The notes: a model not told the origin generated them from the sequence alone. A DNA stretch of 64,000 nt from Circinella minor (GCA_016758965.1 JAEPRB010000039.1:167132-231131), one strand, 5' to 3'; numbered from the stretch's first letter, positions 1-11,919 are shown. A program made the numbers and translations.

Positions 1-44
1 ACATATTCACATATCTTTTTTTTTTATCAATCATCATTATTTAG

Positions 45-170
45 GAAAAAGATCCAGCTGTACCTCATGTACGAGAAGCCACTGAAGAAGGTAAAAAAGT
101 GGCACGTAATCAAGGTGATAAGTATTTGGCTTGTTATCGTCGTATTGAAGACCCTTATTATAAACAATAA
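45..170 (+). CDS. C-terminal exon of an unrecognised protein, truncated by the window edge
   Basis: A pyrimidine-rich stretch ending TTTAG at 40-44 looks like a 3' splice site. The exon that follows is open for about 41 codons and ends in TAA at 168-170. The peptide is hydrophilic and charged and ends in a Tyr-rich tail (DPYYKQ). Upstream exons lie outside the window, so start and domain content cannot be seen. Codon use is like that of the nearby genes. I do not recognise the family. It converges on the minus-strand hydrolase gene that ends at 301. Confidence 0.55.
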   Translation, partial: EKDPAVPHVREATEEGKKVARNQGDKYLACYRRIEDPYYKQ

Positions 171-300
171 TAAAAAGTGTACATAATCAATATATTTTAT
201 TGTTTTTTTTGGGGGGGAGGGATAAGCAAGGGAACAAGAATTCATTTATGAGGTATTGTAAAGGAAAATCATGAAAGTCTCGAGGGGGAGGGGGGACTAT

Positions 301-1539
301 TCAGTTAGATTTTGATAATGCCATAGCACTGAAATCATAGGATTTTGAATCTCGTTCAATGTATTCAAGTAATACTTTAAATGTAGCCTATTTTATAAAT
401 AATATAGATACACAAATATGAGTTAATTTCTTTTTTTTTTACTTTGAATAAAAGGTAGTGTATTATATAGTATTGTTATTATTATTACCTGGACAAAATC
501 TTCACATGGTCCATGATAAATAGGAAAAGCTTTTGATCCATCCAATTCATAAAGTTGACCATCTATTTTTGTGAAACATACATAGTAATGTCGATCCGAA
601 TTATCTGTACGTGGCTTATAAAGGTTATATATCATATAATGAGATTATCAAATACTGTACATAATTATATATATATATACATGTATTCTTAATAATACCT
701 TGGTTTGTCCACTTAAAGCTGCATTTTTATGTACAGTTGCTAATTCTTCATTTGTTTCCAATAATTCGGCACGGTCTTTAATTGACATTTTTTCAGCCTT
801 TGTAACAATATCATGAAACAAACCAGGACCTATATGATAATAATAATAATAACAATAATGTGAGCTAATTCGTAAACTACATATATATACCACTACATAA
901 CTAATGGCATAATATTGATAAAAGAATCATATATACCCAAGAGTTGTTTATTATTAGCAAGTGCATGAATTAATGCCATCATACCACAAGCATTACCGAT
1001 TGTTTGTTTAAAGTAAATAACATTATCACTCATATCTTGACCTTGACTAATTAATTTTTCTTTTTCTTCTTGTCTGAATTGTTTGGAAATATCATTGACA
1101 GGATATAAAAAGATTATAGCAACCGTAGATTCAGGAATCATAGAAGGTTCATCGAAACCTATTGTTTGCAAAAAAAAGGGTTATGTTTTATTATAATATT
1201 GATATTGTTGGGTAGTATAATTATTTTACCATAGATATCATGAAAATTCCATGCTTGATCAACACCATTTTCATGGATAATCTATTATAAATAAAGTATA
1301 TTTAATATATTTTAATGACAGGAAAATTATTAATATTTGAGTAAGTAATAGACCTTATTCCACACCTATTAAAAAAAAGGGGGGGAGGATTGGTTACTGC
1401 TTTTTGTCATTCAAATAAACTTTATAAAATACTAATTTTATTTTAAAAATGTAAATTTTACATCAGGATTAGATTCAAGTCGAATCCACATTTGTTTTGG
1501 TCTTTGTTCCAAAGTTGAATCAGTTGTAGTTGGTTCCAT
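301..1539 (-). CDS. Ubiquitin carboxyl-terminal hydrolase, peptidase C12 (UCHL3/YUH1 type), copy A
   Basis: Cysteine protease family that removes small adducts from the ubiquitin C-terminus. Seven exons join in phase: 1462-1539, 1354-1365, 1230-1281, 937-1158, 699-829, 489-614, 301-387, giving about 235 aa, the usual UCHL length. Seen directly: an N-terminal block around WIRLESNPD, the oxyanion Gln and catalytic Cys in KQTIGNACG, the catalytic His in RHYYVCF, the catalytic Asp in YELDG, and the C-terminal MALS motif. The second exon is only 12 nt and encodes VWNK. The residues between the Cys and His blocks fit the UCH crossover loop. This is the most 3' of three tandem copies on this strand and is probably catalytically competent. 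Start chosen at the ATG that gives family-like N-terminal spacing. Confidence 0.93.
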
Positions 1540-2033
1540 TGTTAGTTATATGAAGACAAAGTTTGGTTATTGAAAAAAAGTGGAAAAAGACTACGCATTG
1601 ATTTCCCACGTCATGCATTTTTTTTTTTAGAAAAAAAGAAATAGGTTTCCTGAATAGGATTAGACTACGTTTGTTTCATATTTGTCAAAAAGTCAAGTTA
1701 CTATACATATATAATCCATTAACTGGGTTTAAGTACACCATTTGTTTGACTACTATTTCAAAAGATCATAAATCAATTATAATAGCTTGATAAGATAATA
1801 AAAATAGTAGGCTTATATCTATACTTACTATGATTAGTTGTGTTTTAAAATAGATACAACGTGTCAAAATATAAATCGAACACAACATATTTACGTAAAA
1901 AGGTAGGATAAACATTTTTAAAAAAGTACGTAATTCCTTTCTTTCCTTCTTTTATTTCGTAATTCAATACATACGTAACTTATATATAAGTTATATGTAT
2001 GTTGTTTCTTTAATCATCATTAATTATTTTATC

Positions 2034-2708
2034 ATGAAAATTAAATATATTATTATTATTCTCTTATTTTTACAACAATCATTTGTTACTTTATCAGTTC
2101 AAGAATTAACTTTTTCGACCATTAATAAGAATATAACTACTTATACTCTCACCAACAATACTCAAGAAATAGAACGAGTACCATTAAAGTAACCACATAA
2201 TATTATATATTTTTTTGTCTTTTATATAATCCATTTCCTACTCTACTCGTCAACTATAAAATAATTATTGTTAACCATAATTTATTTTATTTTTAGTGTA
2301 GTACATCAAATTTATGCTCAAGTTATTATTTCAGATCAATCAAGTGAACATCTTAATAATTTATTTCAGAGTTGGAAGACGATAAATGATCGTATAACAA
2401 GGAATAATGACAATCAATTTTTCCGAAATTTTGCTCAACTTTATTTTGAATATTTGGAATCTAGTTCAGTAACATCATGCAAAAACTTTGTAACAGCTGG
2501 TATTCTTAATGATTCTAGTTGTCTTAAACTTATCAAACTTTTGAAAGCCAATATAAAAAGCGTCAAAAGATGTATTATTGACTATTCTGATTTTAAAAGT
2601 CTTAAAGAATGTGCTGATGAATTTCATCTTGTAGCTGCGAGGAATTTTGAATACGTTTTAAACACATATAAACATCTCGATCAATACGTAATAAAAAAAA
2701 AAGGGTGA
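2034..2708 (+). CDS. Small secreted protein with four cysteines, function unknown
   Basis: Two exons, 2034-2188 and 2297-2708, join in phase (AA|T codon) to give about 188 aa. The N-terminus is a strong signal peptide: MKIK followed by a run of Ile/Leu and a polar cleavage region. An in-frame ATG 39 nt upstream (1995) exists but would bury the signal peptide. The mature part is Asn/Ser-rich in its first 60 residues and then helical, with four Cys in a pattern that could form two disulfides (SCKNF, SSCLK, KRCII, KECAD). No known domain recognised. It lies between two UCH copies on the opposite strand. It could be a secreted effector-like or wall-associated protein, but nothing in the sequence shows which. 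Confidence 0.7.
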
Positions 2709-2933
2709 TTACCAATAAAAGTTACAATTATACAGTGTATTATTATTTTATCATGTTAGAGCTTTTGATAGTTGCTACTGTGTTTGATAGACAAAAAAAA
2801 AACTACGTAAAATAATTATAGAATAATATAATAAAAGTATATGACAAATTCAAGTAAATAATTACTTTTTTTATTGTTTAGAAACTAGGTTGCTACGTAT
2901 GTATGATATGATCGTCATCATCATAATAGTAAT

Positions 2934-4261
2934 TTATATCTGTTTGGATAATGCCATTGCACTATAATTATTTTTTTCTGGTTCTCTTTTCATTGTCTCA
3001 CGCATAATTTTAGCAGCACACTAAAACGTTAAAATTATTTTTGTTGTTAAGCATTTTTATCAATTTTATACATGGACACAAAAAAAAAACAAAATAAAAA
3101 TCTTTTTTTTTATCATTATTATTAATATTATACAACAAAATACCTCAACAAGATCTTCACAAGGACCATGATTGATAGGAAATGATTTATCGCCATCCAG
3201 TTCATATAAATCACCATCTATCTTTGTAAAACATGTATAATGGTCTTCTACAAGGGATTCTGGTTCTGGTGCCTAAAATTCATTAAATTATATCAATGAA
3301 TAACTCTTTCCCTTTTTTTTTTTTTTTTTTTTTTTTTTGGTTAGGTACAAATCAACCCACTTTTCAGAGTAGATAGAAATAACAAAACAATTCTTATTAT
3401 TATATATAAGTAATTTAACAAACAAAAAATAGAAAAACATACTTTAGTTTGACCTTCTTTTCCAGCCTTTTCATGAATAAATGCTAATCTTTCATTCTTT
3501 TCCAATAAATCAATACGTTCATTTACTGTTGAATGTTCTGCCTTATCAATAATTTCACGAAACACACCGGTATCTATGTATATATGAGACTCGTCAAGTA
3601 AAACATTTTTATATTTTTTATTTTTAAAAAAGACAATAGCAATAGGGAAAGTAATATAACTTACCATGCGTCAGAAGGTGCTTATTATTTGCCAATGCAT
3701 GGATAAGTGCCATCATACCACATGCATTATATATTGTTTGCTTAAAATAGATAACATTGTGGCTCACTATTTGACCTTGTTCCAAAATTCTTTTTTCTTG
3801 TTCCTTTCTAAATTTTGTATCATTTTCTGTCATGGTAGGAAATTCAAATATAATAGCAGTAACAGGTCTTGGTATTAAATCAAGTAATTCTGGATCAAAT
3901 CCATAGATATCATGAAATGACCATGTTGGGTCAACACCGTTATCATGAATAAGCTGTACAAGATAATAAGAAGGTAGCTAGTATGATTAATCTTGGATTT
4001 ACTTACTCCCACTCCAATATATATTATGTAGAAATTACGTATTTTCTAACCTTATTCCACACCTAATAGTATATACATATATTTGTATGATTAATATAAG
4101 AGTGGAAATCGTAATACCAATTTTTTTTTCGTTTGTCTGTTATTTCATAATGTTTAGAGCTTGAATATAATCAATAATAATAAACTTACATCTGGATTCC
4201 CTTCAAGAGGTATCCAACTTATTCTTGATTTTTTATTCGTTGTTTCTGGCTGATTTTGCAT
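2934..4261 (-). CDS. Ubiquitin carboxyl-terminal hydrolase, peptidase C12 (UCHL3/YUH1 type), copy B
   Basis: Six exons join in phase: 4190-4261, 4051-4062, 3665-3953, 3443-3573, 3144-3272, 2934-3020, giving about 239 aa. Catalytic elements are all present: KQTIYNACG (Gln and Cys), EDHYTCF (His) and YELDG (Asp). Compared with copies A and C it lacks the intron after the IYG codons, so their third and fourth exons are one 289-nt exon here. It keeps the 12-nt VWNK microexon, and its 131-, 129- and 87-nt exons match copy C in length. A Tyr next to the active-site Asn, where copy C has Ser, and other substitutions suggest faster divergence. Probably functional, with substrate preference unknown. 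Confidence 0.92.
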
Positions 4262-5242
4262 AATTTATATATTTTGCAGGACTGAAAAAAAAAAGAAGTA
4301 TGGAAGAAAAAGAAGAAACTCTGGTTCCTCAATAAATTACGTCTCCTTTTTTTTTATATTACGTCGGCATGAAGGGATCCGATTGTAAGAGTTAGAAGTA
4401 GTCACATGTCCCACCTTAATATAAATACTATAATTATATGAATATGAATAAAGGACAGTTGTTTATCTCTTAACTATTACACCGATGTAGTACAAAGGTT
4501 TGGATTATTTCATCATATTGAATCTATTGTACAATGTAGCCACTCGAAAATCCTTTTTACCACTTTAACCAAATCGTTTGATAAATCATAATTTATTGAA
4601 TATCTTTTTAATTCATCCAATTTATAATTATGGACATTAATAGTTTTTTAATAATATGTAGAATCAACATGATTATTTGAATTATTTTTTCATTATCTAT
4701 TTAGTACGTTAAATATTTATAAACAGTTGTTGTTGACACTAAACTGTGGATAATAATATTTATGATTGCTTTTTTTTTTGTTTATTATTTGTTACGTATT
4801 GTTAATAATATATATTTTTATTTTTATTTTTCTTAATGTCTGGATTCATCCCAAGCATGATTCATTATTTCAGTTTAGATTTTTGTTGAATCCGTTGTCA
4901 TTTTGGTAAGTTATGAAGTTTAGGTGCTTGTTTTTTATCCAAAAAATAAAATAAAATGTCTTTGTGAATCTGCATTTAAAGTTTCTTTTACTGATTTAGA
5001 TTGTTTGTTACACTTGAGCCTTCAAGCAAAAATAAAAAACAATATGTAACTTTCTATTTTATTTATGAACAATATATATATATATATATTAGATAATAGA
5101 AATAAAGAATTGAAAAAGAAAGAAAAGGGAAATAAAGAAAAAAAAACAATTAATATACTATAAACAAATTATATACAGAAATGACAGAAACAGGGATTGT
5201 GTGTGTGTGTGTGAAAAAGGAAGAATAATATTGTTATTATTA
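4262..5242. other. Intergenic, AT-rich, no gene seen
   Basis: Only short spurious frames on either strand. Contains the 5' flank of UCH copy B, several poly(T) runs, an (AT)n stretch near 5070-5090 and a short (GT)n near 5200. No RNA gene or transposon signature recognised. Confidence 0.6.
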
Positions 5243-5584
5243 TCAATTACGTTTGTATTTTTTTTTGTGATATCTCTTGCTGGTAAAAATGTAATGATGT
5301 TTTGTACGATAATATTTATCTTCACATGCTTTTGCAGTACGTTCTAAACGCTTGGCAATGACACCCCAATTATTATATCGTATACAACCTACTCTCATAG
5401 CAACTAAAATTCGGTTATGTGTTTTATCCCATGGTTTCTTATGTTGTTTTGGAAAATTTTCAATATTAATTCCATGATTTTCTCGAAGTTTTTGTGCTAT
5501 TCTTTTTTGTGAAGTCATTTTGTTGGTTGTTGAGAGGGATTTCTTGTAAGCTTTTAACATTTGTCCCGGTGATTGACTCTTCAT
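5243..5584 (-). CDS. Small Myb/SANT-like DNA-binding protein
   Basis: Single-exon frame of 113 aa from ATG at 5582-5584 to TGA at 5243-5245. Residues about 50-95 show the spacing of a Myb/SANT repeat: a first Trp in KPWDKTHNRIL, a second Trp about 20 residues later in NNWGVIAKRL, then RTAKACEDKYYR, in which the third tryptophan position is aromatic (Tyr). The usual acidic EED after the first Trp is mostly absent. N- and C-terminal tails are strongly basic, which fits nucleic-acid binding. Only one repeat is visible, so it could also be a SANT-type chromatin protein or a domesticated transposon DNA-binding module. Family membership is an inference from motif spacing. Confidence 0.6.
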   Translation of the reverse strand: MKSQSPGQMLKAYKKSLSTTNKMTSQKRIAQKLRENHGINIENFPKQHKKPWDKTHNRILVAMRVGCIRYNNWGVIAKRLERTAKACEDKYYRTKHHYIFTSKRYHKKKYKRN

Positions 5585-6188
5585 TTTTTTTTAATGTTTT
5601 GATAAAAGTAGTATGTATATATAAAAGGAAAAAAATGTAAATGTATAATGTAGAGAGTGAGAATAAAATATATTTGTACTGTATATGATTATTATATATT
5701 CTTCTATATTAACATGAATATATAGTATATCTTTTTGAACTATGAAAAAGAAACAGGACCTTTTATATGTTTTTTTTTCTGTTTCTATGTCAACAACAAA
5801 GAATATAATATGTTAAAGTAGTAAATAAAAGATGATAACGATGACAACATATTGTTATACATAACAAAGAAAAGATATTTATACGTATCACTTGTCAAAA
5901 TAAAATAAAATAAAATCTAGACCCTATAAAAAAAAGTTTTGTCATTGTTATCTTCTATTTCTTTATTTCAAACTTTATAATACCCATATCATATCATATA
6001 TAAATACCTATATATATATATATATATATTATACAATAACAATAATATAACAAGTTATATTAATATTGTTTGTTTGTTTTTATTATAGAAATCAATTTTG
6101 GAATACAAAGAGGAATATATCATCTATCCATTTATCACTGAATAGGAAATGAACAAAGTTAAATGTATATATACATTATTTATTTATT
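5585..6188. other. Intergenic, AT-rich, no gene seen
   Basis: No frame worth calling. Contains an AAAAT-type short repeat near 5900 and an (AT)n run near 6010-6030. Confidence 0.6.
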
Positions 6189-7575
6189 TTAACCTAATTT
6201 TGATAATGCAATAGCACTATAATTTTCGTGACCTGGGTCTCGCTCAATAAACTTACGCATCACCTTGGCAGAACACTAATAATAATATTATTAAAGAACA
6301 AAGAAAAATGAATAATGAATAATCTTTAGTTTTTGATAAACCCTCGGATGATCTATAAATATTTTTTTCTAGTATATTCCATAACTAAAATAGAACTTTT
6401 TTTTTTACCTCAACAAGGTCAGTACAACGACCGTGATTAATAGGAAAAGATTTTCTTCCATCCAATTCATATAAATGTCCATCTACTTCAACAAAACAAA
6501 TAAAATGTAAATCGATTCTTTCTTCCAAAGGTGGTGGCTAATTATTGATATGTATAAATATGAGTACAATCATATGCTTGTATATATATATATATATATA
6601 TATAAGATAAAGAAAATGATACATTACTCTTGTTTGTCCTTCATCACCCGCATCTTTATGAACAGAAGCAAGTTTTTCATTACTTTCCAATAATTCTGCA
6701 CGTTCATCTGGTGTCATATTTTTAGCTTTTTCAATGATATCATGAAATAATCCAGAACCTAAAAAAAAAGATTGAATATTTTTATTACTTATATTCAATT
6801 CCATCTTCCTTCATAAGTGATTATTAAAAAGAAGTTACATTTACCAACAAGTTCTTTATTATTAGCTAAAGCATGAATAAGTGCCATCATACCACATGCA
6901 TTAGAAATAGTTTGTTTAAAAAACATAACATCAGGACTAATATCTTGTTCTTTTTTAACTAAGGCTGCTTCTTCTTCATGTCGAAATTGTTCTGCTGCTT
7001 CAGTAATTGGATATAAAAAGATCATTGCTGCAACAGGTCGAGGAACAAATCCAAGTAATTCTGGGTCAAATCCTATAATATTATTATCATTACAAAAGTT
7101 GTTGTTTAGTTGAATTGAATAATAAAATAGGTATTAATTAATTATCATAATAATTTTTTGTTACCATAAACATCGTTAAAAGCCCATTCATTGCTAATAC
7201 CATTTTCATGGAAAACCTATGAGTTGTCAAGAAAAAAGAAAAAACTATCCATTTATATATATTCATAACAACAAAAATATGATTATGACAGTGAAAAGAA
7301 AAACAAACCTTATTCCAAACCTATGTATAACATAACCAAGAAAGAATAAAGATTTATTAGTATCAGTAACAATATCCAAGTTTGTTTGAAAAAAAAAAGG
7401 TACACTACTTACTTCTGGATTTGCCTAATAGTACATACGTCATATAAAGTATTAGTAATATATTTTTTTTCATAAAAAAAAGTAAATCTTTTTAAAAACC
7501 TACTTCTAATGGCAACCACTTTAACTTGGGTCTTTGAACAGTTTGTTCAGATTGTTGATTTTGTTCTGTTGACAT
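6189..7575 (-). CDS. YUH1: Ubiquitin carboxyl-terminal hydrolase, peptidase C12 (UCHL3/YUH1 type), copy C
   Basis: Eight exons join in phase: 7504-7575, 7413-7424, 7309-7320, 7165-7216, 6845-7072, 6628-6758, 6409-6537, 6189-6275, giving about 240 aa. This copy looks closest to animal UCHL3: LPLEANPE at the N-terminus, KQTISNACG at the active site, DLHFICF for the catalytic His, [14 protein letters not shown] around the Asp, and ALSKL near the C-terminus. It has two consecutive 12-nt microexons (ANPE and VWNK); copies A and B keep only the second as a separate exon. It is the most upstream of the three tandem genes and the best candidate for the ancestral copy. The symbol reflects family resemblance, not proven orthology. 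Confidence 0.93.
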
Positions 7576-8127
7576 TTTTTTTTTTTATAATTTTAAAATT
7601 ACAAGAATGTTTTGAAACGTGTCTAATAAAAGTTTAAGTTGCTGCGTAAAATAAAATATGCAGAAACACTATTTTGTGACTTTTTGTGTTGTGAGTTTCA
7701 AGGCTGTGCTATAACGGTAAGGTGAGAAAAAAAAAGGGTGTGAGTGAGTTGTTAAATGTGTATATTCATATATCCCTCTCTCTCTTTTAAAAAAAAATAA
7801 TTTAGACATAACTTCCTCTTTTGTTATTAACAACAAAAAAAAATAAGAAGAGAGAAAAGAAATCCTGGTTTAACAATACACCCATTCATTTTTTTTCTTT
7901 TTTTTTTTTATTTTGAATTCCTTTTTTTTTTACCAACCCCTTTTTGTTTGGCTTTCAAGTATATAAAAAAAAAGATACATACACACATACACATAATCTG
8001 TGTTGCTTGGATGTAATCGATTTGATTTGCCCCCAAACTAAAAAAAAAAAAAAAAAAAAATTGTTACCCTTTTTTTTTTCTTAATAAAAAAACCCCCAAT
8101 CTCCACATTTTCTTTTTTTTAAAGCAC

Positions 8128-8302
8128 ATGAACAATAACATCCACAACTTAGATTATGGTATGTTTTTATTTTTATTTTATTTTACTTTAAAGAAATTAA
8201 TATATGCACACCATACAAATTAAGCAAAATGATTAACTTAATTATAATAATAATAATAATATATAGTCCCTTGCCTCCACAAACAATACGAATCCTTCAA
8301 TC
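8128..8302 (+). promoter_or_regulatory. 5' leader of the R3H gene with a possible upstream ORF
   Basis: A probable leader intron runs from GTATGT at 8159 to the ATATAG ending at 8266. If it is removed, an ATG at 8128 reads about 25 codons out of frame with the main gene and stops at a TGA that overlaps the main start region (ATGAATGA at 8303-8310). This would place a uORF stop within a few nucleotides of the main ATG. Whether transcription starts far enough upstream to include 8128 is unknown. Confidence 0.4.
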
Positions 8303-9604
8303 ATGAATGAACAGCAACAGCAACAACAACAACAACAACAACAACAACAGCGTCAACAACAACAACGACAACAGCAACAGCAACAATACCAACCACAACA
8401 ACCATATATAACTGGTAATGATATTCCGCGTATGCGTCCTAGTTACCATTTTCAAAATGGTAATATAAATTCTTCTATGGGAATAGTAGGAAATAGTGGA
8501 GGCAATTATAGTCGAGGTATATTATATGATCCTACACAACCACAACAAGGATCGAATCATGGTTTATATCAACCAACACAACAACTACCATCTTCTTTAC
8601 GTCGTCCTCCTCCACAACAACAACAACAACCACTTTCTTCTTTTCAACCAACAAGACCTTATATTCCAACAACAATAACAACAACATCCATAGTACAACC
8701 ACCACCACAATATCAAATTTTACAAGAACGACAACAACCGATGGCTCATCCTCAACAACAACAATGGTTGCCTGGAAATAATAATAATATTGGAGAAGTA
8801 GTAGAAGGAGGATCATCTTCTTCATCTTCATCATCGTTGGATTTACAAGAGTCGAATGAAGCAAATAATACCCTCGATACCTTTATCCTGGACTTATTAA
8901 AGAAACCTGCGGAAAGGATATTTTTGTTAAAACTCGAAAAGGATTTGGAACAGTTTATTAATAATCATCAGTAAGTTACTATTACTATTATTATAGAGAT
9001 GATAGATGAGAGAGAGAGAGAGAGAGAGAAAAGAAACTAAATTTAGTAATTATATTATTTTAGAATGTATCGATTAGATCTTCCTCAAATGAATTCTTAT
9101 CAACGATTAATGGTTCATAAAGTAGCACCTTATTTTAATCTTTCTCATTTTGCTGAACCTATACGTAAATCCGTATTTTTATGTAAAAATCCACATACAG
9201 CAATGTAAGTTGTTATATATTTTGGAAAAAAAAAAGAATTAAATTTTGACCAATATATATATATATATATATATTATAATAGACCTGAAGTTGGATTTGC
9301 AAGATTGGTTGAACCAGAAGAAAAAGAAGGAACACAATCGACACCCAAATTTAAAATCATGCGTCGTGAATCACCTAATGGTCAAAATGGATCAAGAAGA
9401 GGATCTCCTACTTCAGGTGTGGATCGAAAGAATATGACATATGAAGAAAGAAAAGCAGCTTATGAAGAAGCAAGGGCTCGTATTTTTAAAGATTTAGAAC
9501 AAAGAGGAGGAGATAATAATGATCCTATTGGAACTACTAGTAATAATAGTATGGGTGGATCACCAACAACAACAACGGCGTCAGGAAATGATCATGATCA
9601 TTAA
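8303..9604 (+). CDS. R3H-SUZ domain RNA-binding protein with polyglutamine N-terminus
   Basis: Three exons, 8303-8970, 9064-9204 and 9283-9604, join in phase to give about 376 aa. The first 200 residues are low complexity: a near-continuous polyQ run after the start, then Q/P/N-rich sequence and a Ser run. From about residue 205 comes an R3H single-stranded nucleic-acid-binding fold (RLDLPQMNSYQRLMVHK then YFNLSHF), followed by a SUZ-type basic segment (KFKIMRRES then YEERKAAYEEARARIF). This order is typical of the Encore/R3HDM/ARPP21 group of cytoplasmic mRNA-binding proteins. The polyQ tract may drive condensate or aggregate behaviour (inference). The start is the first ATG in the long frame after the leader intron. 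Confidence 0.88.
9009..9030. repeat. (GA)n microsatellite inside an intron
   Basis: About eleven GA units in the first intron of the R3H gene. Confidence 0.85.
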
Positions 9605-9727
9605 AAAAAAAGGAAAAAAAAGCTCTTACCTTTGTCTCTTCTCCCCTCTGTTTTTTTTTCTCTTTTTTCTTATATTCATTTATAATGCATCAGTTTATAT
9701 TTTATTTCTCATAAGCGATAGCGCACA

Positions 9728-9766
<39 letters not shown>

Positions 9767-11072
9767 AACAATTACATACTCTTTTTTTTTAGATATACAT
9801 ATCGCATTTCCCACATATATAATTTTCTTTCTTGTTTTGTTCTCCCTTCTCTTAGTGTTTATCCCTTCTTTTGTTTTCCCTTTTCTCTAAGTTTGTTTGA
9901 ATAATGCAATTTGTTTGGTTTTTCTCTCTTTCTTTCTCTTTCTCAAAGTATATATTTATATATATATAAAGTTGAATGGTTTGAAAAAGTGAAAGAAGGG
10001 AAGAGAGGAAGGAATAATAATAACATTTTATAAAGTAATTGAAACCACATTTTTTGTTGTGTTGACAACTAAAAATAAAAATTCTTTTTAAAATAATATA
10101 ATTTCATTTTATTCCTTGGTAACCATATCCATAGATATTTAATAGATGTATATTACCATGGTAATATAATTTTCTTTTAAGGCATGAACAGTGTAATATA
10201 TCTTTATGTTCAACTCCTCCCCAAAAAAAAAAGCTCAGATTTAAAACGTGACTTTTATTCTATCAAAAAAAAATTTTCCCCTTCTTTTTTTTCTGAATAT
10301 AAAAGAAAAGTTTATAGCGTTGTTCAAGATTTTTTTTTCTGCTCTGTATATATTTTTTTTAACAAGGCTATTATTATATACTATAGAATAAGGTACAGTT
10401 CACATTTTACTTTTTATATATTTTATTATTGTTATTACATTCAGAAAGAGAAAAAGAATGAATGATAATTTACAAGGATGCAAAAAATTTTACGCATGTC
10501 TTAATCAACATATGTGGAATAAAAAAAATATATACTGATTTAATGAGCCTGAGTAAATTTATCATTCTTATCTTTTTTTTTTCTTTCTTAAAAGTAATAA
10601 CTTTTTTGTTTGATCTTTGATTGAAATATGAAAAACTAACGCGATTATCATTTTTCTTATTTTTTATTCAGTAATTCGAAAATAGAGTTTTTTTTTTGTT
10701 GTTTTCATTTATTTAAATAAAAATACAATGTTTTGTTTTGAAACCAGGAAAAATTAAATGGTTCATTTTTATTGGTGTTGTTGTTGTTCGATTGTCTGAT
10801 TTATGCATGTGTGTGTGTGTGTGTGTGTTTACGTGTAACTTGAACGTGTTTTTACCACTATATATCTCAAGTTTTTTTTTAAAAAAAGAGAAAAGATAAG
10901 AACTTTTTTTAGTTCGATAGCTTATCTTATTAAATGCGTACACTTTGTATGAATAAGATAAGACAAAATTTATATATATTTATATATTTATAAAAAAAAA
11001 TTAATAAAATGAAAAAATTTATATATATGCACATGTATGTATGTATGTATGTATCGAAATAGAAGAATTTTT
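9605..11072. other. Intergenic, low-complexity, no gene seen
   Basis: 3' flanks of two converging genes. Contains a (CA)n tract at 9729-9764, a (GT)n tract near 10808-10827, many poly(T) runs and a GTAT-type short repeat near 11035-11055. The few open frames here are Lys/Tyr/Phe-rich and look like random AT-rich sequence. Confidence 0.6.
9729..9764. repeat. (CA)n microsatellite
   Basis: Eighteen or so CA units downstream of the R3H gene. Confidence 0.9.
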
Positions 11073-11919
11073 TTACAGTTCATAACCAACAAGAACAAAA
11101 CCTGTTTCTTGTCCATATACAGTAGGATCAATCATTTGGAAACCGAGATACATGAATGCTTTCAATACGGTGTTATCTAAATCAAAATAATCAATAATCA
11201 GGTATTGTTAATATCTCTCTCTTTCTCTCTCCCAATATATATAATACTTACTATCAAGATGTCTTCGATCAAGAGCAATAACAAGGTATTCACATCCTGT
11301 TTTTTCTTCTGCAAGTTCAATTAAATGTGTGACACTAAAAAAGAAACAAAAATAAAAAATTGAGTATATGTCTTTTTGTTTTGATATTTTTTTTTTAACT
11401 TACCAAGATTGAAACTCGCCATCTGCCCAATTTGATAAACGATCCGTAATGGGTGAAGTAATAAATACTGTATCATCATGAATAAAAGCTTGACATTGGA
11501 CTTGTCTAGAAGTTTCATGTATGATCGTAGATATTACCATATGTTCATCCACACTTTTACTCCAACGTGTAAATACAGTGCCAACAAAATCATTCTTGGT
11601 ACCTAAAAATTTTTATTTATCAATATTCTTTTCTTGTAAAAAAGTATCCATCTTCTCTTTATGTGTATATATTACCTAATTCCCGTTTAGAAACGGTAAC
11701 AACGTCTTGATCATTTGCATTACTACAATATTCATGAGGAAAATAAACAGTTTCTTGAGTATTATTATTACATGTTGAAGTTGAATTTGAAGAAGTTGTC
11801 GTTGCTGTTGTTGTTCTAGTTGTAGTAGACGTTACAGAAGAAGGAGATGATGTAGTAGTTGACTGTAATACTTGAAGTTGTATAGCAATTTCCTTTTTAG
11901 CAGGACTTGCAATAATCAT
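11073..11919 (-). CDS. OAZ1: Ornithine decarboxylase antizyme
   Basis: Binds ornithine decarboxylase and targets it to the proteasome, closing a feedback loop on polyamines. Exons 11676-11919, 11404-11602, 11252-11334 and 11073-11176 join in phase to give about 209 aa. The C-terminal core is recognisable: a strand block ending in TVFITSP, then HLIELAEEKTGCEYLVIALDR (His/Leu/Glu-rich helix and strand) and FMYLGFQMIDP before the terminal strand. The N-terminal 60 residues are Ser/Thr-rich and poorly conserved. Family antizymes are normally made by a +1 ribosomal frameshift from a short ORF1, but here one frame runs from ATG 11917-11919 to the stop with no shift needed, and no AUG-started ORF1 is visible upstream. 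The true start is therefore uncertain. Confidence 0.82.

Noticed and set aside
11692..11919. A frameshift site inside the Ser/Thr-rich first antizyme exon (UCA UGA within this exon)
   Set aside because: The frame that would have to serve as ORF1 is closed by several stops just upstream, so it cannot have been read.
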